A DNA stretch of 64,000 bases from Streptomyces sp. TRM68367 (GCF_014495685.1 NZ_JACTVI010000003.1:186001-250000), one strand, 5' to 3'; shown: positions 25,718-34,758, counted from the stretch's first letter. Program-made: numbers and translations. The notes: generated from the letters alone by a model not told the origin.

Positions 25718-25745
25718 GCGGCCCGCGCTCCCCCGCGCGGGCCGC
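25718..25745 (+). terminator. 11-bp hairpin just upstream of the aminotransferase-like gene
   Basis: GCGGCCCGCGC (25718-25728) pairs perfectly with GCGCGGGCCGC (25735-25745), followed by TTCAAAA and then the CGGAGG ribosome-binding site at 25753. It may terminate the mutarotase transcript or act as a leader hairpin for the next gene. Confidence 0.6.
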
Positions 25746-25763
25746 TTCAAAACGGAGGTTCTC

Positions 25764-27572
25764 TTGGCTGACAACGTCACCTCGCTGTTCCGCAGCACTG
25801 CGGCGCACAGCCCGTCGATGGCGGCGCTGACACGGGAGAGCGACGGGGCCGGCCCGGTGGACTTCTGCATCCCCTGCAACCCTTACTTCCCCACCCCCGC
25901 CATGTTCGAGGACATGGCGGCCAGGCTGCGCGACATCATCACGCACTACCCGAGCAGCGCCGACACCATCACGTCCGAGCTGTGCAGCCTGCTCCAACTG
26001 CCGCCGCAGTGCGTGGCGATGGGCAACGGGTCGACCGAGTTGATCACCTGGATCGACCACCTCCTCGTCCGCGAGTCCCTCGCCATCCCCGTCCCCACCT
26101 TCGGCCGCTGGACCGACCAGCCGATGGAGACCGGCAAGCGGGTCGACATGTTCCCGCTCCAGGAGTCCAGCGGATTCGCCCTCGACCTCGCGCAGTACGC
26201 CGAGTTCATCCGGGCCAGGGGCACGCGGGTGGCGGTGATCTGCAACCCCAACAACCCCGACGGCGGCTTCCTGCACAAGCACTCCATCGTGCAGTTCATG
26301 GACGCGATGGCCGACCTGGACCTGGTCGTCATCGACGAGAGCTTCCTGGAGTTCGCGGACGCCGAGGCCGAACCCAGCGTCGTCCAGGAGGCGATGCTGC
26401 GCCCCAACGTCATCGTGCTGCGCAGCCTCGGCACGAACTTCGGCCTGCACGGCATACGCTTCGGCTACCTCGTCGCCAACCCGGCGCTCGCGGGCCGGGT
26501 CCGCTCCATGCTCCCGAAGTGGAACGTCAACTCCTTCGCGGAACACGTGGTGTTCATGCTCAAGGAGCACGGCGCCGAGTACGGGCAGAGCCTGACGCAG
26601 GTGCGCAAGGACCGCCTGGACATGGCCAGTCAGCTCTCCGCCCTGCCCGGCCTCACAGTCTATCCCTCGCAGGGCAACTTCCTCTTCGTGCGCCTCCCCG
26701 TGGGCGCCGAAGGCACCGTGGTCCGGGACCGGATGCTCACCGAGCACCGGATCCTGGTCCGCGAGTGCGGCAACAAGATCGGTTCGTCCAACCGCTTCCT
26801 GCGTCTCGTGGTGCGCCCCCAGGTGGATGTACGTCGCCTGGTGTCCGGCCTGGAACAGGTGCTGTACGGGACGTCCAGGAGGGGAGCCGCCGTGCCCGAG
26901 CTGGGCAACGGGACCAGCTACAGCTCGGGCACGGCGGCGGTGGACCGCCTGGTGAGCGAGACCAACGGGTCCGGCATGCGCGGCCTTGCCGCTCAAGCCG
27001 TCGGTGCCGGTGGCCCGGGGCTCGCCGCCGCCCCGGCCGCCGGCACCGGCATGCCGCTCCCCGCCGCCGCGTCCGCCTCCCCGGCGCCCGCGTACGGCGG
27101 GATGCCGGCGCCGGCGGCACCCCAACCGGCACCACAGCCGACCCCTCAGCCGACCCCGCAACCGGCACCACAGCCAACCCCTCAGCCGACCCCGCAACCG
27201 GCCCCCCAACCGGCACCGCAGCCAATGGCCCCGGCCGCGGCCCCGCCGCTGTCCCCAGCGGCCCAGGTTCCGAGGCCGGCGCCCGCACCCGCACCCGCAC
27301 CCGCACCGATGCCCGCGCCCGCCGCGCCGATGCCGTCACCGGTGCAGCAGCCACGCCCCGCACCCCAGCCGGTACCGGCACCGCAGCCCTACCCGGCACC
27401 GCAGCCCGTGCCGGCCCCGGCCGCCGCGGCGGCCACCGGCCCCACCCCGCCCGGCGTCCCCGCCCGTGGCGGCCTGACGGCCGCCCAGGTCAGGGGCACC
27501 AACGGCCTCTCCCCGGCCCCGGCGACGGGCTGGCCGGGAACGCAGAGCTGGCCCAACGCGGCGGGGGCCTGA
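25764..27572 (+). CDS. Class I/II aminotransferase-fold protein lacking the PLP lysine, with a long Pro/Ala/Gln tail
   Basis: The 602-residue product has a HisC-like fold over residues 25-375: VAMGNGSTELI, AVICNPNNPDGG, VVIDESFLEFA (Asp for the PLP ring nitrogen) and GIRFGYLVANP (phosphate-binding Arg region). Where HisC-type enzymes read a Ser-x-Ser-Lys motif, this one reads RSLGTNFGLHG, with Thr 224 in the lysine position (codon ACG at 26433-26435). It is probably not a normal transaminase. From about residue 400 it continues as low-complexity sequence with APQPTPQP-type repeats. The TTG at 25764 is preferred because of CGGAGG. No signal peptide or membrane segment is visible. Confidence 0.82.
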   Translation: MADNVTSLFRSTAAHSPSMAALTRESDGAGPVDFCIPCNPYFPTPAMFEDMAARLRDIITHYPSSADTITSELCSLLQLPPQCVAMGNGSTELITWIDHLLVRESLAIPVPTFGRWTDQPMETGKRVDMFPLQESSGFALDLAQYAEFIRARGTRVAVICNPNNPDGGFLHKHSIVQFMDAMADLDLVVIDESFLEFADAEAEPSVVQEAMLRPNVIVLRSLGTNFGLHGIRFGYLVANPALAGRVRSMLPKWNVNSFAEHVVFMLKEHGAEYGQSLTQVRKDRLDMASQLSALPGLTVYPSQGNFLFVRLPVGAEGTVVRDRMLTEHRILVRECGNKIGSSNRFLRLVVRPQVDVRRLVSGLEQVLYGTSRRGAAVPELGNGTSYSSGTAAVDRLVSETNGSGMRGLAAQAVGAGGPGLAAAPAAGTGMPLPAAASASPAPAYGGMPAPAAPQPAPQPTPQPTPQPAPQPTPQPTPQPAPQPAPQPMAPAAAPPLSPAAQVPRPAPAPAPAPAPMPAPAAPMPSPVQQPRPAPQPVPAPQPYPAPQPVPAPAAAAATGPTPPGVPARGGLTAAQVRGTNGLSPAPATGWPGTQSWPNAAGA

Positions 27573-27860
27573 CCGGCCCCGGGGCCTGCTCCACCCCGAA
27601 CCCGGCGGCTGCCCCCGTTCCTGAGGACCGGCAGCCGTCCTCAATCCGCCTCAATCCGCGCGCGGGCGACTGAGCTCCAGGAACGGATGATCTCGGAGGC
27701 GGACGCCCGCACGCCCCGCAACCCCTTCCGGGTCCATGACTTCCCGGCCGCGCCCACATCGGCCCACTCGACCCCGCACCGGTGGCGGACGCGCCGGCGC
27801 CGGCCCCGCAGGGAGCGTCGCCGGCGGGTCCGCCACCGGATCGCCAGGCAGCCCGGAGTG
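27573..27860. other. Intergenic region between convergent genes, with a hairpin
   Basis: CGGCTGCC (27606-27613) and GGCAGCCG (27630-27637) form an 8-bp stem that probably terminates the upstream gene. An ATG at 27687 opens a short coding-like stretch (MISEADARTPRNPFRVHDFP) that I cannot assign and that has no clear ribosome-binding site. Confidence 0.45.
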
Positions 27861-29297
27861 TCAGGCGGGGCTCAGCCTCCACTGCTGGCAGGCGTTGTTC
27901 AGCCAGCTCCACTGCCGTACGTCGGCCCCGTCCCCGGTGGCGCAGTTCGCGACGTCGGCGACCTTGCCGGTGGCCTGGTTGACGACCCTGACGTAGCCGC
28001 CGTCGGTGGCCAGGAACCGGAAGCGCTGGCAGGTGTTGTTCAGCCACGACCACTGCCGCAGGTCGGCCCCGTCGGCGCTGGAGCAGTCCTGGGTGTCGAG
28101 CACCTTGCCGGTGGCGACGTTGACGAGCCGGTGGGTGTCGTCGCCCAGGTCCTCGAGGCGCCACCGCTGGTTGCTGCCGCCGTTGCACGCCCACTGCTGG
28201 ACATTGGCCCCGTCGGAACCCGAACCACCGGCCACCTCAAGGCACTTGCCGCTGTTGCGGTTGCTGAGGGTGTAGGTGGTGGAGGCGCTGGCCGGCTCTC
28301 CCGAGGGCCCGGGCATGCTCGTCCCGAGCCGGACGGGCGTACCGAAGTCCGGCGTGCCGTCGGAGTTCCAGCCGAACTTCTGCGCCCGTGTCGTCCGCCC
28401 GTTGTCGCAGCCCTCGCTCGCGCTGTCGTTGGCGTGGTACACGATCCAGCTCTCGCGCCCGTCCGGCGAGGTGAAGAAGCCGTTGTGCCCCGGCCCGTAC
28501 ACCCCGTTGCCGTCACTGCGCTGGAAGACGGGCGTGGACTTCTTCGTCCAGGACGACGCCGACAGCGGGTTGGAGCCGGTGAGCTCCAGCTGGCCGAGCT
28601 TGTAGTCGGGGGTCCAGCAGCCGCTGGCGGAGTAGATGACGAACGTCCGGCCGCCCCGTTGCAGTACCTCCGCTCCCTCGTTGACGGTGCCGCCCTGCCG
28701 CTCCCAGGCATGCGTCGGCCGGGAGATCGTCGAGTACGAGCCGCTGACGGTATACGGGTTGGACATCGGCGCGATGACGAGGTTCTGCGTCCCCTCGGTG
28801 ACCGCGCTGCCCATCATGTACAGCCGGCCGCCCACGTTCAGCACGCTCGGATCCAGCATCCACGCGCTGTTGAGCTGCCCCTTGTAGGTGTACGGCCCCA
28901 TGGGATCGGAGCCGGCGCTCTCCAGCACGTGGCTGCGCTGCGTCGGGTTGTAGTCGGAGACGTTCTGCCCCGCGACGTAGTACAGGTACCAGCGGCCGCC
29001 CAGAAAGTGAAGCTCGGGCGCCCAGATGTTGCAGCACCGGGAGGCGGCGTCGCCCTTCCACACCTGCACGCTGGGCGCGGTGGAGAGCCCGGCGAGGGTG
29101 GCCGACTTGCGGATGGTGATGACGTCGGTCCAGCTCGTCGTCACCAGGTAGTAGTTGCCGTCGTGGTACGAGATCCAGGGGTCGGCGCCCTTGACTGCCT
29201 TCACCGGATTCGCGAACGAGGCCGCGCTCGCGGACGGCTGCCCGATCGACAGGGCGAGCAGCAGCGCGGCCAGCAGGGTCAGTAGGCGACGGGCCAT
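27861..29297 (-). CDS. Secreted GH43 enzyme with C-terminal CBM13 (ricin-type) module
   Basis: The 478-residue protein has a Sec signal peptide (cleavage after SASA). A five-bladed GH43 propeller follows, with the three acids in GADPWISYHDG (base), LDPSVLNVGG (modulator) and NEGAEVLQRGG (acid). From about residue 350 there is a beta-trefoil with three QxW-type repeats (NVQQWACNGGSNQRW, DLRQWSWLNNTCQRF, DVRQWSWLNNACQQW). It is likely an exo-acting arabinofuranosidase or related enzyme that releases arabinose from polymers bound by the lectin module. The ATG at 29297 overlaps the end of the upstream arabinanase gene by 19 nt, so the two are co-translated. Confidence 0.9.
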   Translation of the reverse strand: MARRLLTLLAALLLALSIGQPSASAASFANPVKAVKGADPWISYHDGNYYLVTTSWTDVITIRKSATLAGLSTAPSVQVWKGDAASRCCNIWAPELHFLGGRWYLYYVAGQNVSDYNPTQRSHVLESAGSDPMGPYTYKGQLNSAWMLDPSVLNVGGRLYMMGSAVTEGTQNLVIAPMSNPYTVSGSYSTISRPTHAWERQGGTVNEGAEVLQRGGRTFVIYSASGCWTPDYKLGQLELTGSNPLSASSWTKKSTPVFQRSDGNGVYGPGHNGFFTSPDGRESWIVYHANDSASEGCDNGRTTRAQKFGWNSDGTPDFGTPVRLGTSMPGPSGEPASASTTYTLSNRNSGKCLEVAGGSGSDGANVQQWACNGGSNQRWRLEDLGDDTHRLVNVATGKVLDTQDCSSADGADLRQWSWLNNTCQRFRFLATDGGYVRVVNQATGKVADVANCATGDGADVRQWSWLNNACQQWRLSPA

Positions 29298-30265
29298 CCG
29301 CTGCTCCAGTTCAGGAGGTTGATGCCCAGCTTGGGGGTGCCGTTGTCGTTGCCGTCGTAGTAGTGGTAGACGATCAGGTCCCCGTCGACGTCCTTCATGA
29401 TCGACTGCCCGCCGGGCCCGATGACGTTCCCGTGGGATTCGAGAACGGGCGTCCCACCGTTGTTCCTCATATCGACGCCGTTCTTGTCGCGGTACGGCCC
29501 GGTGATGCTGCTGGCCCGCCCCACCTTGACCTTGTAGGTGGACCTGACCCCGTCGCAGCAGACGTCGTACGAGGCGAAGAGGTAGTAGGACCCGTTGCGC
29601 TTCACGATGAAGGGCGCCTCGACGGCCTTGGTGCCGGTCGGCCGGGAGGCGAGCGAGTAGCGGGTGGTGTTGGAGCTGAGCTGCTTCCCGTTGGACGGAT
29701 TGATCTGGATCATCTTGATCCCGCTCCACCAACTCCCGAAGGACATCCACCACTTATCGTCGTCGTCGACGAAGAGATTCGGGTCGATGGCGTTGTAGTC
29801 ACTCGACGACCTGGACGTGTAGACGGTCCCCTGATCGGTCCAGCTCCCCGGCTGCCCGGTGCTGGAGGTGGCGAGCCCGATGGCGGACGTGTTCGTCCCG
29901 AACTTGGAGACGGAGTAGTACATCAGGTACCTGCCGCCGTGATACGAGATGTCCGGCGCCCAGGCCTCCGGCACGGAGGAGTAGTTCCGCCACCAGCTCG
30001 GCCGGGAGGAGAAGGCGTCTCTGCCGTTTCTGAACGCGGTGCGGTCACCGGACGTCTTGTTGGAGATGCCGCCGCCGGTCGCGTACAGCAGGTACTGCCC
30101 GGACGAGGTACGCATCATCGTCGGGTCGTGGGTGACGATGTCCCCGGTGACGCGACCGGGGCTGGGGTACGCCGACGCCGTCGACGGAACGAGGGCCAGC
30201 AGGGCGGCGGCGGGAACGGCGAACAACGCGGTGCGCTTGCGGAACGTGCGGGAGGTGCGGCTCAC
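29279..30265 (-). CDS. Secreted GH43 endo-1,5-alpha-L-arabinanase
   Basis: The 328-residue secreted protein shows the classic arabinanase active-site blocks: THDPTMMRTSSGQY (base Asp), NAIDPNLFVDDDDKWWMSFGSWW (modulating Asp) and KAVEAPFIVKRNGSYYLFAS (acid Glu). YDVCCDGVRSTYKVKVGRS is also family-typical. I place the start at the GTG at 30265 because AAGGAGGA lies 5 nt upstream; an ATG at 30295 is the longer alternative. It is first in a two-gene operon with the GH43-CBM13 protein, and its promoter carries a regulon operator. Arabinan backbone hydrolysis outside the cell is the expected role. Confidence 0.93.
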   Translation of the reverse strand: MSRTSRTFRKRTALFAVPAAALLALVPSTASAYPSPGRVTGDIVTHDPTMMRTSSGQYLLYATGGGISNKTSGDRTAFRNGRDAFSSRPSWWRNYSSVPEAWAPDISYHGGRYLMYYSVSKFGTNTSAIGLATSSTGQPGSWTDQGTVYTSRSSSDYNAIDPNLFVDDDDKWWMSFGSWWSGIKMIQINPSNGKQLSSNTTRYSLASRPTGTKAVEAPFIVKRNGSYYLFASYDVCCDGVRSTYKVKVGRASSITGPYRDKNGVDMRNNGGTPVLESHGNVIGPGGQSIMKDVDGDLIVYHYYDGNDNGTPKLGINLLNWSSGWPVAY

Positions 30266-30304
30266 GCGGGTCCTCCTTGCGGTGGGGGATGACATACCGT
30301 TGGT

Positions 30305-30317
30305 CGAGATACCGAAC
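30305..30317 (+). promoter_or_regulatory. Sugar-regulon operator motif, copy 4
   Basis: CGAGATACCGAAC lies in the arabinanase leader, 21 nt downstream of the -10 box of the minus-strand promoter. It differs from copy 2 at a single base. Confidence 0.6.
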
Positions 30318-30338
30318 GGCGTACGCAAGTTCGAACGG

Positions 30339-30367
30339 AACGTAGAATCGAACTACTTGCGCGTCAA
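30339..30367 (-). promoter_or_regulatory. Promoter of the arabinanase operon
   Basis: On the minus strand TTGACG (30362-30367) and TACGTT (30339-30344) are spaced by 17 nt. The region also holds an inverted pair of GCAAGT/ACTTGC with flanking TCGAAC half-sites, which may bind a second regulator. Confidence 0.6.
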
Positions 30368-30445
30368 TGGCCCGCGCAGCCCCAATCACCGATCAGCCGA
30401 TGTCGACCCGGCCGGCAGGGGATCAAGGCGATCTCCCGATCCGGT

Positions 30446-30475
30446 GCCGGGGCCGGCGCTTTTGCCGGCCCCGGC
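30446..30475 (-). terminator. Terminator after the DUF4360 gene
   Basis: GCCGGGGCCGGC (30446-30457) and GCCGGCCCCGGC (30464-30475) form a perfect 12-bp stem with a 6-nt T-rich loop, 10 nt after the stop codon at 30485 on the minus strand. Confidence 0.8.
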
Positions 30476-30484
30476 CGTGTCCGG

Positions 30485-31135
30485 TCAGGTCTTCGGGCAC
30501 TCCTTCCACGCCAGGTGGTACACCGTGCTGATGTCGCCGTCCGTCGAGTCCATGGTCATGAAGCTGACCTTGTCCGACGCCTGGTTGCCGGCGCTGACGC
30601 GGAGTTCGGTGTTGATGTTGAAGTTGCGCTGGACTCCGCAGGGGGCCCAGACCAGTTGGGCCCACTCGGTGCTGTCGGTGGCCTGCCAGTTGTCGTTGTA
30701 GGGGCCGGCGAAGGGGTGGCTCTTGTACGCCGTCTGGGACGAGCCCTGGAAGTAGTACGAGGCCCGCTGCGTGCCGGTCGCACCGGGCTGGAGTGCGGCG
30801 AAGCCGCGGTAGTCGGCGTCAGCGATGGCGTAGGTGAAGCCACCGGGGACGTGGACGATCAGGCTGAGCTGGCAGTTCTTGCGGAACGCCGTGGGATCGG
30901 AGCCGCCGCCCGCCTGGGCGAGGTAGTCGCTGTAGGTCACCGTGAAGGCGGTGTTGTCCTCGGAGACGGCGACGGCCGCGGTGCCCAGCGGGCAGCCCGA
31001 GCCGTTCACCGTGGCGACCTTGATGACGATCTTGTCCGGGGGCGGGTCGACGAACCCGGGGGACGGGGGTTGTGCGGGCAGTGCCGAGGTGAGGAGCGCG
31101 GCGATCGCGCCGCTCAGGAACAGGCCACCGGCCAT
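30485..31135 (-). CDS. Secreted DUF4360 protein
   Basis: This 216-residue protein has a signal peptide (cleavage near LPAQ or PSPG) and the DUF4360 features: IKVATVNGSGCPLGT, FTVTYSDYLAQAG, RKNCQLSLIVHVPGGFTYAI and a C-terminal cysteine in AWKECP. The four cysteines probably form disulfides. The family occurs in fungi and actinomycetes as small secreted proteins of unknown role. Its place inside an arabinan/galactan island suggests a plant-cell-wall connection, but this is only context. GGGAGAACC precedes the ATG at 31135. Confidence 0.85.
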   Translation of the reverse strand: MAGGLFLSGAIAALLTSALPAQPPSPGFVDPPPDKIVIKVATVNGSGCPLGTAAVAVSEDNTAFTVTYSDYLAQAGGGSDPTAFRKNCQLSLIVHVPGGFTYAIADADYRGFAALQPGATGTQRASYYFQGSSQTAYKSHPFAGPYNDNWQATDSTEWAQLVWAPCGVQRNFNINTELRVSAGNQASDKVSFMTMDSTDGDISTVYHLAWKECPKT

Positions 31136-31694
31136 GGTTCTCCCATCCGGTTCTGTGGGGGTGGTGATCGAGTCGAGTCGAGCAGTGACTGTTTTGTCAT
31201 GCACATGCCAATAGCAGGCGTGCACATCGCCCCCGAGCCTGTGAACGGCATTTGGACGAGCTGTGAAGGCCGGGAGCGGTCGCAGCGTACGCAGTCGCCC
31301 GCCCGTCTGCCAGGTCGAACTTCGGCCAATTCACACGGCGACACAGCGACCGGTTCACCCGACGACCGGCGCCGCGGACGGAGACGTTCGGGCCGACCAC
31401 CGCGCGGATGACGTCCGCCATGATCTGCGAGGCCTCGCGCGCCAGCCGGTAACCGCCGCCCCGCCGCGGCGGCGGCTGCCGATATGACCATTGTGGGGTT
31501 CGGCCTGTAGACAATGGGCCAGCACCATCTCCGTGGTCACGGGCGGACGCCGCTGTCACGGACGCTCGCCGTCGTCCCGCAGGATGGTTCTTGTCACGCG
31601 CGATCGTGATCGTCACTCGCGATCGCTGACGTCACGCACATCGGCCTCGTTGTGCAGTGGAACGGACAGAACAGGCACTACAGGAGGCGCTCCC
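31136..31694. other. 559-nt intergenic region with a coding-like fragment
   Basis: This region separates the divergent DUF4360 and GH35 genes. On the minus strand about 31368-31466 read GGGYRLAREASQIMADVIRA then VVGPNVSVRG with strong G/C third-position bias and no start, resembling a fragment of a lost gene I cannot identify. CGCGATCG occurs twice at 31599-31606 and 31618-31625, upstream of the GH35 gene. No confident promoter could be placed. Confidence 0.4.
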
Positions 31695-34655
31695 TTGGAG
31701 CTCAGCAGGCGTACCTTCAGCGCCCTCGCCGGCACCGCGGCGCTCGGTCTCGCGCTGACCGGCAGCGGCGGAGTGCCGTCCCGCGCGCACGGGGCGCGCA
31801 CCGCGCCGACCGGCCCGCCGCCCGCCCCGCCGAGCGCGGACGGGGCCCGGCACGTGGTCGACTTCGACCGGTACTCACTGCTGGTCGACGGCAGGCGCCT
31901 GGCACTGTGGTCGGGCGAGATGCATCCGTTCCGGCTGCCGAGCCCGTCCCTGTGGCGGGACGTGCTGCAGAAGATGCGGGCGCACGGCTTCAACGCGGTC
32001 AGCGTCCACGTCTCGTGGAACTACCACTCCCCCGCCCCCGGCCGGTACGACTTCTCCGGCGTCCGCGATCTGGACCTGTTCCTGCGGACGGCCGCCGAGA
32101 CGGGCCTGTACGTCGTGCTGCGGCCCGGCCCGTACATCAACGGCGAGGTCGACGGGGGCGGCTTCCCGGGCTGGCTGACCGCCACGCGGGGGCATGCGCG
32201 GACCGCCGACCCGACGTATCTGCGGTACGTGGACGAGTGGCTGACGGCCGTCGACGAGATCGCCGTCCGGCATCAGTTCACGCGCGGCACGGGCACGGTG
32301 CTGCTGTACCAGATCGAGAACGAGTACGCCGCGTACGTCGACGAGCCGACGGGACGGGAGTACATGGCCCACCTGTACGGCAAGGTGCGCGCCGACGGCA
32401 TCGACGTACCGCTGTTCCACAACGACAAGGGCAGGAACGGGTACTGGGTGCCGGGGTCGTTCAGCACCGGCGGCGGGAAGGGGCGGTGGCTGTACGGGTT
32501 CGACGGGTATCCGTCGCCCGACGAGGTGCCGCCGGACTGGGGGTACTTCGGGCCCGGCGGCCCCAGGGGCGGGGCCAGTGCCAGTCCGCGGACGCCGGGA
32601 TTCATGCCGGAGTTCGGCGGTGGCTGGTTCGACGCGTGGGGCGGGGCCACGTTCGACGGCAAGGGTTACGCGCAGGCGCGGCGGACCCGGGACGCGGCGT
32701 ACGAGCGGCGTTTCTGCCTCACCAACCTCGCCAACGGGATCACGCTGCACAACACCTACATGACCTTCGGCGGCACGTCGTGGGGCTGGCTGCCGGCGCC
32801 GGCGGTCTACACGTCGTACGACTACGGCGCCGCCATCGACGAGGCCCGCAACGCCACCCCCAAGCTGGCGCCGATGCACCAGATCGGGCAGATGCTGCGG
32901 TACGTGCCCGACCTCGCCAAGCTGGACCGGGCCAAGGGCGTGCGGGTGTCGGACGAGGGGCTGAAGGTGTATCACCTGACAAATCCCGACACCGGCTCGC
33001 ATGTGTACGTCGTGCGCAACGACTCCGACGGGGAGGTCACCACGACGCTGCCGGGCACCGGGATCGACGTGCCGGTCACCGTGCCGCCGCGGGACGCCAC
33101 ACTGATGACCACCGATCTGGAGCTGGGGCACCGGAAGCTGGCGTACTCGACCGTGCAGCCCATGGTGTCGATGCCCGTCGGCCGGCAGGACATCGCCGTG
33201 TTCACGGGGCGGCGCGGCGAGATGGCGCGGGTCGTGCTGGACTGTCCGGGCGAGCCGCACGCCACCCGCCTGGACGCGGAGCCGGCCTGGGTGTACGAGG
33301 ACGGGCTGCTGCGGGTGAACGCGCCGCTCGGCGCCGGCGGGCTGTCCCGGGTGCTGGTGGAGAGCCCCGACGTCGACACGCCGATGCTGCTGCTGTTCAC
33401 GGACGACGCGGGCGCGCTGCGGATGTGGCCGTACGAGACCCCGTCCGGACCGCTCCTCGTCTACGGCCCGGCGCTGCTGCGCTCGGCCACGCTGAGCGGC
33501 GCCACCGTGCATCTGGCCGGGGACACGATCGGCGAGACCGGCCTCGAGGTGTGGGCGCCGCGCGGCATCACGCACGTCACCTGGAACGGGCGCCCGGTGC
33601 GCACGAGGCTCACCCGCGCAGGCAGCCTGGTGATCGTGGGGGTGCTGCCCGGTGTGCCGCGGCCGGCGCTGCCCGCGCTGGACGGCTGGCGGCGGCGGAC
33701 CGAGAACCCGGAGTCGGCGCCGGACTTCGACGACTCGGACTGGACGGTCGCCGACAGGACCACCTCGTTCAGCACCACGCGCGTGCCCGACGGGCAGCCG
33801 GTGCTGTTCGCCGACGACTACGGCTTCCACTACGGCGACGTCTGGTACCGGGGTCGGCTCACGGACGCGCGGGACATGGAGTCGGTGTCCCTCGCCTACA
33901 GCACCGGCACGCAGGGGCTGTTGATGGCCTGGCTGGACGGGCGCCCGCTGGGCACACACCGGATGCCGGTGCCGGACAAGGACTCGGTGGGGCAGGGCAC
34001 GTGGACCGCCACGGCCGCCTTCGCCGTGCCGGAGAGGCTGCGCGAGCGGGACACGCACGTGCTGTCCGTGCTCGTCCGGCGCATGCAGCACGACCAGGAC
34101 GGCGGCGCGCGCGACACGCACAAGGCGGCGCGCGGGCTGACGGAGGCCACGTTCAAGGGGGCGTCTGCGAAGGTGAGTTGGCGGCTGCAGGGCGCCGGGG
34201 CGCCCGACCCGGTGCGCGGGCCGCTGAACAACGGCGGGCTGTACGGGGAGCGGGAGGGCTGGCACCTGCCGGACCACGACGACGACGGCTGGGACGCCGT
34301 GGAGTTCCCGCGCGCCGGCCGGCGGCAGGGGGTGGCCTGGTACCGGACGGCCTTCCGGCTGGGCGTCGATCCGGGCGTCGACGCCTCGGTCGGGCTCACC
34401 CTCGACGACGACCCGGACCGCGCCTACCGCGTCCAGATCTTCCTGAACGGCTGGAACATGGGCCAGTACATCAACGACGTGGGCCCGCAGCACACCTTCG
34501 TCCTGCCGAACGGGATCCTCCGCACCCGTGGCCGCAACACCCTGGCCCTGGCCGTCCTGTCCGACGGGAGCACTCCGTCGGGTCCGCGGGACGTACGGCT
34601 GACGCTGCTGGGCGCGGCGGCGGGCGGGGTGCCGGTGGAGCCGGTGGACGACTAG
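31695..34655 (+). CDS. Secreted GH35 beta-galactosidase
   Basis: The 986-residue enzyme has a Tat leader (LSRRTFSALAG). The GH35 barrel carries the family signature RPGPYINGEVDGGGFPGWL (a variant of the usual CGEWD), the acid/base glutamate in YQIENEYAAY (about residue 213) and the nucleophile glutamate in FMPEFGGGWFDAWGG (about 307). Beta-sandwich and galactose-binding-like domains fill the remaining 550 residues (DDGWDAVEFPRAG...). It should remove galactose from galactan or arabinogalactan outside the cell. The TTG at 31695 is chosen because AGGAGG lies 7 nt upstream; it would be missed by ATG-only prediction. Confidence 0.9.
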   Translation: MELSRRTFSALAGTAALGLALTGSGGVPSRAHGARTAPTGPPPAPPSADGARHVVDFDRYSLLVDGRRLALWSGEMHPFRLPSPSLWRDVLQKMRAHGFNAVSVHVSWNYHSPAPGRYDFSGVRDLDLFLRTAAETGLYVVLRPGPYINGEVDGGGFPGWLTATRGHARTADPTYLRYVDEWLTAVDEIAVRHQFTRGTGTVLLYQIENEYAAYVDEPTGREYMAHLYGKVRADGIDVPLFHNDKGRNGYWVPGSFSTGGGKGRWLYGFDGYPSPDEVPPDWGYFGPGGPRGGASASPRTPGFMPEFGGGWFDAWGGATFDGKGYAQARRTRDAAYERRFCLTNLANGITLHNTYMTFGGTSWGWLPAPAVYTSYDYGAAIDEARNATPKLAPMHQIGQMLRYVPDLAKLDRAKGVRVSDEGLKVYHLTNPDTGSHVYVVRNDSDGEVTTTLPGTGIDVPVTVPPRDATLMTTDLELGHRKLAYSTVQPMVSMPVGRQDIAVFTGRRGEMARVVLDCPGEPHATRLDAEPAWVYEDGLLRVNAPLGAGGLSRVLVESPDVDTPMLLLFTDDAGALRMWPYETPSGPLLVYGPALLRSATLSGATVHLAGDTIGETGLEVWAPRGITHVTWNGRPVRTRLTRAGSLVIVGVLPGVPRPALPALDGWRRRTENPESAPDFDDSDWTVADRTTSFSTTRVPDGQPVLFADDYGFHYGDVWYRGRLTDARDMESVSLAYSTGTQGLLMAWLDGRPLGTHRMPVPDKDSVGQGTWTATAAFAVPERLRERDTHVLSVLVRRMQHDQDGGARDTHKAARGLTEATFKGASAKVSWRLQGAGAPDPVRGPLNNGGLYGEREGWHLPDHDDDGWDAVEFPRAGRRQGVAWYRTAFRLGVDPGVDASVGLTLDDDPDRAYRVQIFLNGWNMGQYINDVGPQHTFVLPNGILRTRGRNTLALAVLSDGSTPSGPRDVRLTLLGAAAGGVPVEPVDD

Positions 34656-34726
34656 ACGCGTCCAGAACGTCCCGCTCCATTGCCTTCTGCTGCGTCCTGC
34701 TCCACCGTGGTGCCTCCGCAGACCGC

Positions 34727-34758
34727 CGAACAGGCGAACAGGCGAACAGGCGAACGGG
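34727..34758. repeat. Octamer tandem repeat (CGAACAGG x3 plus CGAACGGG)
   Basis: Three exact copies of CGAACAGG and a variant fourth copy run directly into the ribosome-binding site of the next gene. The length may vary between strains and could affect expression. Confidence 0.7.

Noticed and set aside
27090..27480. Pro/Gln/Ala repeats at the end of the aminotransferase-like gene considered as a separate gene or DNA repeat element
   Set aside because: The reading frame is continuous with the upstream fold and retains third-position G/C bias, so it is treated as a protein tail.
25512..27644. Long open frames antisense to and overlapping the aminotransferase-like gene
   Set aside because: Composition is repetitive Gly/Arg/Ala arising from the codon pattern; no start signals or domains.
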